Assembly: GCA_022769125.1 (NCBI GenBank)
Contig: JALEKN010000012.1
Location: 1-64,000 of the forward strand
DNA from: Agathobacter sp.
GTDB lineage: Bacteria; Bacillota; Clostridia; Lachnospirales; Lachnospiraceae
Length of the DNA stretch: 64,000 nucleotides
Direction: 5' to 3'
Shown: positions 58,515 through 64,000 of the stretch, in pieces
Position numbering within the stretch: position 1 is the stretch's first letter
Layout: the number at the start of each line of letters is the position of its first letter
Notes under the pieces: model-generated
What the model was told of the DNA's origin: nothing
Databases searched by the model: none
What the model saw: only the letters and a program-made list of their open reading frames with translations
Translations under genes and position numbers: made by a program

Positions 58515-59029
58515 TGAAACTTACTGTAAGGGAGACAGCAGTATTTGGAATGCTTGGAGCACTCATGTATGTCTCAAAAGTAATCATGGAGATTGCTCCA
58601 AACGTCCATTTCTTAGGCGTATTTACAGTGGCTTTTACGGTCGTATACCGCAAAAAGGCACTGTACCCAATCTATACTTATGTGATCCTGAATGGAATCT
58701 TCTGTGGTTTTGCAACATGGTGGATTCCATATCTGTATTTATGGACATTGCTGTGGGGAGCAACCATGCTCCTGCCGCAGAAGATCCCGAAGAAGGCGCA
58801 GCCAATTGTCTACATGACCGTCAATGCCTGTCACGGATTTTTGTTCGGGACACTTTACGCGCCGGCACAGGCGCTGCTATTCGGGATGGGATTCCGCGCA
58901 ACGATCGCGTGGATCATCGCGGGACTGCCGTGGGACTTTGTGCACGGAGTCAGCAATTTTTTCTGTGGGCTGCTCATTGTCCCGATCATTTCACTGCTTC
59001 GGATGCTCGAACGAAACACAACGCGATAG
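58514..59029 (+). CDS. ECF transporter substrate-binding S component
   Basis: 171 residues with five to six membrane segments and a short basic C-terminus. The start (TVRETAVFGMLGALMYVSKV) is the usual ECF S-component opening, with the conserved small-residue helix that docks onto EcfT. Substrate unknown. Coupling to the DUF4430 lipoprotein and the presence of a cobalamin adenosyltransferase in the window point to a corrinoid, but folate or thiamine are possible. The EcfA/T genes are not here, so it must share a common energising module. Confidence 0.78.
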   Translation: MKLTVRETAVFGMLGALMYVSKVIMEIAPNVHFLGVFTVAFTVVYRKKALYPIYTYVILNGIFCGFATWWIPYLYLWTLLWGATMLLPQKIPKKAQPIVYMTVNACHGFLFGTLYAPAQALLFGMGFRATIAWIIAGLPWDFVHGVSNFFCGLLIVPIISLLRMLERNTTR

Positions 59030-59063
59030 TGCGTTTTTTGTTTATACTTTTTTAATAAAATAA

Positions 59064-59106
59064 TTAGCACTCACCTCTTGACAATGCTAATAAATGGGTG
59101 TATAAC
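59064..59106 (+). promoter_or_regulatory. CIRCE operator over the hsp20 promoter
   Basis: TTAGCACTC (59064-59072), 9 bp, CAATGCTAA (59082-59090): the left arm is perfect, the right differs at two positions from GAGTGCTAA. The operator overlaps TTGACA (59078-59083), with TATAAC (59101-59106) 17 bp on. HrcA repression in the absence of heat stress is expected. Confidence 0.85.
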
Positions 59107-59245
59107 GTAGGCAAGAACAAAGGAAGGGAACAAAAAGAGATAAAGAAACATCGAATGGAGTTCCTAAACATCCCGGTTCCAAGATCATATATGACCAAAG
59201 AAACAAGGTAACAATTAACAGATTTAGAAAAAGGAGAGATGACTT

Positions 59246-59686
59246 ATGTTAATGCCTAGTATTTTTGGAGAGAACTTATTTAATGATGATTGGATGGATT
59301 TCGGATTTCCTGAGGTCGACAAGGCTCTGTATGGTAAACATGCACAGAACATGATGAAGACAGATGTCAAGGAAACAGACGACAGCTATGAGGTAGATAT
59401 TGATCTTCCTGGATTTAAGAAGGATGAGATCAATGCAAAGCTTGAAAATGGTTACTTGACCATCAGCGCTGCAAAGGGTCTTGATAAGGACGAAACTGAT
59501 AAGAAGGGTAAATACATCCGTAAGGAGCGTTACGCAGGTTCTATGAGCCGTAGCTTTTATGTAGGCGAGAACATCACCCAGGACGATATCAAGGCAAAGT
59601 ACGAATCCGGTATTTTAAGACTTGTAGTTCCGAAGGTTGAGAAGAAAGAAATCGAGAACAACCGCTACATTGCAATCGAGGGCTAA
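59246..59686 (+). CDS. Small heat-shock protein Hsp20
   Basis: 146 residues of the alpha-crystallin family, an ATP-independent holdase that binds unfolding proteins. The alpha-crystallin domain spans about 38-140: DVKETDDSYEVDIDLPGFKK at its start, then LENGYLTISA, RKERYAGSMSRSF and the closing GILRLVVPK. GGAGAG upstream. It has a long leader (~135 nt) and CIRCE control, unusual for Hsp20 since CIRCE is best known from groESL and dnaK. A 40-codon basic gene follows. Confidence 0.92.
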   Translation: MLMPSIFGENLFNDDWMDFGFPEVDKALYGKHAQNMMKTDVKETDDSYEVDIDLPGFKKDEINAKLENGYLTISAAKGLDKDETDKKGKYIRKERYAGSMSRSFYVGENITQDDIKAKYESGILRLVVPKVEKKEIENNRYIAIEG

Positions 59687-59755
59687 TCCCTCTGAGCAGC
59701 AATTTGTTGGCGGAACTTGATTATGGATCTTAGTATATAGAAAGAAGTGAGTATC

Positions 59756-59878
59756 ATGGATAAGAATCCAAAACATCCATTAAAAAAGAGAAAAGTACAA
59801 CAGAAGGTAAACCTTGCAGCCAGAAATGGTGAGGAAGAGCATGAGACTTCCGGCAAGCATAAAAAGCATTACGAATAA
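59756..59878 (+). CDS. Small basic protein, 40 residues
   Basis: ATG 59756 to TAA 59878, with AAGAAGTGAG upstream. Sequence begins MDKNPKHPLKKRKVQQK and ends with HKKHYE; Lys, His and Glu dominate and there is no hydrophobic core. 69 bases after hsp20 and before a terminator, so probably on the heat-inducible transcript. Possibly a nucleic-acid-binding or disordered peptide; unknown. Confidence 0.5.
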   Translation: MDKNPKHPLKKRKVQQKVNLAARNGEEEHETSGKHKKHYE

Positions 59879-59903
59879 AATTGAATGATGAGTTTGATTT
59901 TGA

Positions 59904-59938
59904 GACACCGCGGCAGTGATTGCTGCGGTGTCTTTTTT
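59904..59938 (+). terminator. Intrinsic terminator of the hsp20 transcript
   Basis: A 12-bp stem with one G-U pair (59904-59915 with 59921-59932), then TTTTTT. Confidence 0.88.
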
Positions 59939-59991
59939 CGCTTTATAGGAAATTCCCGATCATTTGTACTATCAAATTTTGCTGCAATGTC

Positions 59992-60066
59992 ATACCACTG
60001 GTATAAAAAACTCTCTCATAATTGTATGACTGGTGTGTTTAGGTTTGGCGGGCGGTCTGCTATAAT
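59992..60066 (+). promoter_or_regulatory. Promoter region of the XRE gene with upstream palindrome
   Basis: Extended -10 TGC-TATAAT (60058-60066) with a poor TTTAGG -35 (60038-60043). ATACCA-C-TGGTAT (59992-60004) is a perfect palindrome 33 bp upstream of that -35 and may be an operator. Confidence 0.45.
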
Positions 60067-60152
60067 CAGAGTCAGACGGGCAATTTGTGATTGAGCGAAA
60101 ACAAATTGTCTTGAGGCATTTGCCTATATCTTACACGATCAATCGCTTGGAA

Positions 60153-61265
60153 ATGAGGATCAGCATAACTAACAAATTGGCGGAAAATATCAGAACCTTA
60201 CGGAAACAGCGCTCCCTGACGCAGGAGCAGCTGGCGGAGGTGCTGGGGGTTACAGCAGGGGCTGTATATAAGTGGGAGGCAAAGCTCTCACAGCCGGAGC
60301 TTAATATGGTGATGGAGCTAGCAGACTTTTTTGACACGTCGGTCGATGTGCTTTTAGGCTATGAGATGAAGGACAATCACATCGCAAAAAGTGTGCAGCG
60401 CTTGAAGGATTGCCGGCATGAGAAGAACAGGGAGGGGCTTGCCGAGGCGGAAAAGTCCCTGAAAAAATATCCGAACAACTTTGAGGTTGTGTATAATAGC
60501 GCAGTTTTGTATATGGTATTTGGAGTTGAACTGGGAGATAAGCGTCTTTTAATCCGGGCGCTGGAGCTATACGAAAATAGCAGAATATTGATCTCACAGA
60601 ACACTGATCCGAAGATAAATGAAAGTGTTCTATGTGGCGATATTGCAGGTATTCTGTTAAGCCTTGGCGAAACGGACAGGGCGATCGATATTTTGCAGGA
60701 AAATAATGCAGGTGGTCTGTATGACGATTTAATCGGACTTAATATGGCGTCAGAAAAGCGCTATGCAGAAATTGCAAACGAGTATCTTTCCGATGCGCTT
60801 TTGGAACATGTGATTTCATTGATTAGAACTACGCTAGGTTACTTCAATCTATTTTATTATAAAAAAGATTATGGTTCCGCCGGGGCAATTCTTAAATGGG
60901 GGATACAGCTTGTTTCTGGATTAAAAAAAGAAAATAAAATCAGTTTCCTTGACAAAATGGAATGTGTATTTCTTGTGTGTATTTCGTGGGCGCAGAAGTG
61001 CTCCGGGGAGCTTGAGGAATCTGAAAACTCCCTTATAAAGGCAAAAAATATGGCGGATAGATTTGATGCGTGCCCGAATTATGATCTGAGCGGTGTGAAA
61101 TTTGTAACCATGAAGGACAAGCAAAATGCCTATGATGATCTTGGAACATCGATAATGACAGGGATTGAAAGTATATTGAAATCATTTGAAGATGAGGAAT
61201 TACTCAAATTATGGAGGGAGATAGTGGCAAAAGATGATTCTAAAAGATATTTCGGTAAAAATTAA
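60153..61265 (+). CDS. XRE-family regulator with TPR-like C-terminal domain
   Basis: About 370 residues. N-terminal Cro/CI helix-turn-helix (about 8-62: LRKQRSLTQEQLAEVLGVTA) and a long helical C-terminal region (75-360) with TPR-like pairs, the plan of peptide-responsive RRNPP-type or similar sensors. I start at ATG 60153; the ribosome-binding site is poor (GGAA directly before it), and the ATG at 60087 has none. The last ten codons lie in an 18-bp sequence repeated twice downstream in inverted/direct form, so the C-terminus may have been rewritten. It precedes the AAA ATPase gene. Confidence 0.75.
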   Translation: MRISITNKLAENIRTLRKQRSLTQEQLAEVLGVTAGAVYKWEAKLSQPELNMVMELADFFDTSVDVLLGYEMKDNHIAKSVQRLKDCRHEKNREGLAEAEKSLKKYPNNFEVVYNSAVLYMVFGVELGDKRLLIRALELYENSRILISQNTDPKINESVLCGDIAGILLSLGETDRAIDILQENNAGGLYDDLIGLNMASEKRYAEIANEYLSDALLEHVISLIRTTLGYFNLFYYKKDYGSAGAILKWGIQLVSGLKKENKISFLDKMECVFLVCISWAQKCSGELEESENSLIKAKNMADRFDACPNYDLSGVKFVTMKDKQNAYDDLGTSIMTGIESILKSFEDEELLKLWREIVAKDDSKRYFGKN

Positions 61266-61355
61266 CCGAAATATCTTTTAGAAACCTTGAAAAAAACATT
61301 ATAAAAGGTATAATAAAAGAAATTTAGGGATAAACTAACCGAAATATCTTTTAGA
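61239..61355. repeat. Three copies of an 18-bp repeat around the AAA-ATPase promoter
   Basis: ACCGAAATATCTTTTAGA occurs at 61265-61282 and 61338-61355 (direct, 73 bp apart) and as its exact complement at 61239-61256. The first two form an 18-bp perfect hairpin at the end of the XRE gene. The third contains the AGAGG ribosome-binding site of the ATPase gene. Confidence 0.85.
61287..61314 (+). promoter_or_regulatory. Promoter of the AAA-ATPase gene
   Basis: TTGAAA (61287-61292), 16 bp, TATAAT (61309-61314), lying between two direct copies of the 18-bp repeat. Confidence 0.7.
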
Positions 61356-61365
61356 GGTGCTTTAA

Positions 61366-62625
61366 ATGGAAAAGGAAATTAAGAGAGATTATTATCTGGA
61401 TCAGCTTATAAGACGCAAAGATAATGGTTTGATTAAAATAATAACCGGTATAAGACGTTGCGGAAAATCATATCTGTTGCGGACATTGTTTAAAAATCAT
61501 TTGCTTGAAAGTGGTGTAGATGAAGAACACATTATAGAGATGGCGTTTGATTTATTTGACAATATAGAATATCGGGATCCCAAGGTATTTTATCCGTGGG
61601 CGAAAGAACAGCTTAAAGATGAGGGCAAGTATTATTTCCTATTGGATGAAGTGCAGATGTTGGAGGAATTTGTAAGCGTTCTTAATGGTTTGGCGGATAA
61701 AAAGAATTGCGATGTTTTTGTAACAGGAAGCAATGCAAAGTTTTTATCAAGGGATATAGCAACTGAATTTGGAGGCAGAGGAGACGAGGTTCACATGTAC
61801 CCTTTGAGTTTTTCTGAATTTATGGCTGCTTATGATGGAAACAGATATGATGGATGGAATGAATATATTACTTACGGTGGCATTCCGCTCGTAGTATTAG
61901 CTGAAACAGAAGAACAAAAAATGGCGCTTCTTGATAATTTGTTTAAGGAAACCTATATCAATGATATTGTAAGACGCAACAAGGTTAGGAATGTTGGCGA
62001 GATGGAGGCACTGTTGGATATATTATCTTCTGCGATAGGGGCTTTGACGAATCCAAATAAACTACAAAAAACATTTAAAAGCGTAAGCAAATCAAAGATT
62101 ACGGCAACTACTATTACGAAATATATTGAATACTTGGAAGATGCTTTTTTAATCGAAGAAGCAAATAGATATGATATTAAGGGAAAATCCTACATCGGGA
62201 CGCCACTAAAGTATTATTTTATGGATATGGGACTTAGAAATTCACGCATCAATTATAGGCAAATGGAAGTGTCTCATTCTATGGAAAATGTGATTTACAA
62301 TGAACTTAGGATGAGAGGATTTAGTGTTGATGTTGGTAATCTGACTGTTGTTGAAAACGAGAAAACAGGAAAAACAGTAAAAAAGCAGTTAGAGGTTGAT
62401 TTTATCTGCAACAAGGGATCCAAGAAATACTACATTCAGTCTGCGTATATGCTTGGAACAGCAGAAAAGATGGAGCAGGAGATTCGCCCATTTTTGAAGA
62501 TAAATGATTCCTTTAAGAAAATTGTTATCACTTCAGATACACCTAAACCGTTTTATAACGATGATGGAATTTTGATGATGAATGTGTATGACTTTTTGTT
62601 AAATGCTAATTCGCTGGAACTATAA
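61366..62625 (+). CDS. AAA-family ATPase with DUF4143-type C-terminus
   Basis: 419 residues. N-terminal P-loop GIRRCGKSYLLRTLF near 28, Walker B YFLLDEVQMLEEF near 88 and sensor VTGSNAKFLSRDIATEF near 118, the AAA_14 pattern. The C-terminal half (about 200-419) is DUF4143-like, with a possible PD-(D/E)XK-like EVDFICNKGSKKYYIQS near 343 (Asp then Gln). Common in gut bacteria and of unknown function; many copies per genome are typical. Ribosome-binding site AGAGG within the 18-bp repeat. Next gene 30 bases on. Confidence 0.85.
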   Translation: MEKEIKRDYYLDQLIRRKDNGLIKIITGIRRCGKSYLLRTLFKNHLLESGVDEEHIIEMAFDLFDNIEYRDPKVFYPWAKEQLKDEGKYYFLLDEVQMLEEFVSVLNGLADKKNCDVFVTGSNAKFLSRDIATEFGGRGDEVHMYPLSFSEFMAAYDGNRYDGWNEYITYGGIPLVVLAETEEQKMALLDNLFKETYINDIVRRNKVRNVGEMEALLDILSSAIGALTNPNKLQKTFKSVSKSKITATTITKYIEYLEDAFLIEEANRYDIKGKSYIGTPLKYYFMDMGLRNSRINYRQMEVSHSMENVIYNELRMRGFSVDVGNLTVVENEKTGKTVKKQLEVDFICNKGSKKYYIQSAYMLGTAEKMEQEIRPFLKINDSFKKIVITSDTPKPFYNDDGILMMNVYDFLLNANSLEL

Positions 62626-62655
62626 ATATAGCCTATGTAGAGAGGGATTTTTGTT

Positions 62656-63600
62656 GTGGGAACAGGACTGATTGAATTTAAGAACGTACGAAAAAGATAT
62701 GGTAAAAAGAGTAAAGATGTATTGAAGCAAATTTCGTTTTGTGCATCAGAGGGTGAAATCATAGGCGTACTGGGAAAGAACGGCGAAGGAAAAACAACCT
62801 TGATTAAATGCATGCTCCGGCTTTTGTCAATCGATGACGGAGAGATAATATTTGACGGTGAAAATGTAAATACGATCAAGACCGAGTATTATTATAAGAA
62901 AATCGCGGCTGTTTTAGAAGGAGATAGAAATCTTTACTGGTTTTTAAGCGGTTATGAAAACATATTGTATTATGGGCGCTTAAAGAATATCCCAGATTCC
63001 ATAATTAGAGAACAGGCAGATTTATATTTAAAGCGTTTTAACTTGTTCGAGGATAAGGATAAAAAAGTAAGCCACTATTCCCGTTGAATGCAACAAAAAC
63101 TTTCCATTATCATTTCCCTGTTAGGAGAACCCAAGGTATTGCTTTTAGATGAGCCTACGCTGGGATTAGATGTGCAGACGAAGGCGGAGCTTATTACATG
63201 CTTAAAAGAACTTGTAAAAGAGCGCAATATCACGATCTTTATAACATCCCATCAATTAGATGTTATAGAAAAAATGGCAAGCCGTCTGATCCTACTACAA
63301 GAGGGGAAAATTGCATACGATGGCAATGTCATGGACTTTAAATGCAAATATAGCAAAGAAAAATACCAGATCACGATCCGGGGCAAGTCAGATCTGTATC
63401 TTAAGGAAAATTATGCGATTGAAGATACATACGACAGCACTATTATAACAATAATGGGTGAAAATTCGCGTGATGTCATGCAAACGGTAGCAACGCTGAT
63501 AGATCGGGGGTATGACGTTATTTCTTTTAATAAGGATACATCCGATTTAGAAGATATTTTGCTTAGCTTTTATAAGGATGGTGCAGAGGAGTTATGTTAA
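62656..63600 (+). pseudogene. ABC transporter ATPase interrupted by an in-frame TGA
   Basis: A 314-codon ABC ATPase, of the drug/peptide-export type, from GTG 62656. Walker A GKNGEGKTTLIK near 40, Walker B VLLLDEPTLGLD near 157 and the H-loop TSHQLD near 198 are intact. At 63085-63087, codon TGA replaces a glycine codon (GGA by one base change) in the signature region HYSR-x-MQQKL. The rest continues in frame to TAA 63600; the next base pair ATG 63088 could restart translation at once. A single point mutation, a sequencing error or readthrough are all possible. Fused or coupled to the permease that follows. Confidence 0.85.
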
Positions 63601-64000
63601 GAATTTTACGGGCTGAATTTCGGAAAAATATAATAGAAATGAAAACATATTATCCAGATCAGATCGCAGATTTTATAATCAAGTTTATAATATTTGTTGC
63701 ATTTTTTGTGGGATTTGGAAAATCAAGGATTAACGAAACCAATTTTTGCATAGGCTATTTGTTCTGGATGATCTCCTCACAGATCATTTCAGAAGCTTCT
63801 GTAAATATTTCGTTTGAAAAACAAGTGGGGACAATAGAGCAGCTGTTAATAAAACCATATAAGATGGACATTATTTTAGCGGTGAGGACATTTATATCCT
63901 TTATGGTGTCATTTGCTAAGTATTTACTGCTTTACATTATTATCTATTTCCTGTTTGGAATATACATAAATATTAGCGTTGAATTAGTGATTATATGCGT
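63594..64000 (+). CDS. ABC-2 type permease, N-terminal part (cut by window end)
   Basis: ATG 63594 overlaps the end of the ATPase frame by 7 bases and stays open to base 64000, about 135 residues. It begins MLRILRAEFRKN, then three or four hydrophobic segments separated by short loops, with IEQLLIKPYKMDIILAVR near 82, a pattern of ABC-2 permeases. It forms an export system with the interrupted ATPase. Substrate unknown. Confidence 0.75.
   Translation, partial: MLRILRAEFRKNIIEMKTYYPDQIADFIIKFIIFVAFFVGFGKSRINETNFCIGYLFWMISSQIISEASVNISFEKQVGTIEQLLIKPYKMDIILAVRTFISFMVSFAKYLLLYIIIYFLFGIYINISVELVIIC

Noticed and set aside
63085-63087. TGA read as glycine (alternative genetic code)
   Set aside because: Several genes here end in TGA (for example the aldo/keto reductase at 24214 and the DUF6320 gene at 29633), so TGA is a stop in this organism.

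Overview
The window looks like a chromosomal segment of a Gram-positive, spore-forming gut Clostridia, most probably a Lachnospiraceae (Roseburia/Agathobacter/Butyrivibrio-like). Evidence: moderate GC, strong GGAGG ribosome-binding sites, TTGACA/TATAAT promoters, spoVA sporulation genes, a HrcA-type CIRCE operator, a lysine riboswitch, cell-anchored starch enzymes and ferredoxin-linked 2-oxoacid metabolism. I saw no rRNA, tRNA, insertion sequence, prophage or CRISPR array.

Layout. 0-3.5 kb: tail of an unknown gene, then a wall-anchored type I pullulanase. 3.8-7.8 kb: four-subunit 2-oxoacid:ferredoxin oxidoreductase plus a LysR regulator. 7.8-11.7 kb: lipoprotein, rRNA methyltransferase, TrmO, a GGDEF remnant and apt. 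11.7-14.8 kb: spoVAD-spoVAE, a TetR regulator, an Asn-rich lipoprotein behind a textbook sigma-G promoter, and a PAP2 phosphatase. 14.8-20.4 kb: a 2-isopropylmalate synthase fused to an AraC DNA-binding domain, an AraC regulator and divergent glycogen phosphorylase. 20.4-23 kb: an accessory pocket with seven exact 53-bp tandem repeats ahead of a putative PD-(D/E)XK nuclease, followed by small exported or membrane proteins. 23-26.6 kb: iron-sulfur aldo/keto reductase, TPR lipoprotein and hflX. 26.6-30.7 kb: a FadR-like repressor divergent from an acyltransferase / DUF6320 / esterase operon, with two FadR-like operators between them. 30.9-34 kb: purM-purN-purD. 34.2-39.1 kb: a giant modular alpha-amylase. 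39.2-43 kb: an acyltransferase/GT8 cassette including a GT8-PlsC fusion. 43-47.5 kb: secreted Ig-like protein, typA, an SSB-like protein and a cobalamin adenosyltransferase. 47.5-53.6 kb: lysine riboswitch, dapA-dapB, then pyrC-pyrF-pyrK-pyrD. 53.6-59 kb: a transglutaminase-like surface protein, an EAL-TPR-GGDEF protein behind a leader terminator, and a DUF4430 lipoprotein with an ECF S component. 59-64 kb: CIRCE-controlled hsp20, a small basic protein, an XRE regulator, an AAA ATPase embedded in 18-bp repeats, and an ABC transporter whose ATPase has an in-frame stop.

How genes work together. Pullulanase, the large amylase and GlgP fit starch and glycogen use. The amino-acid and nucleotide genes are ordinary biosynthesis, except that dap and pyr genes sit in one apparently continuous run under a lysine riboswitch. 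The best candidates for undescribed biology are the 53-bp repeat array with its nuclease, the LeuA-AraC fusion with its own palindrome and pseudoknot-like leader, the FadR-like lipid operon, and the GT8/PlsC cassette. Family names come from motif reading alone; no database search was run.
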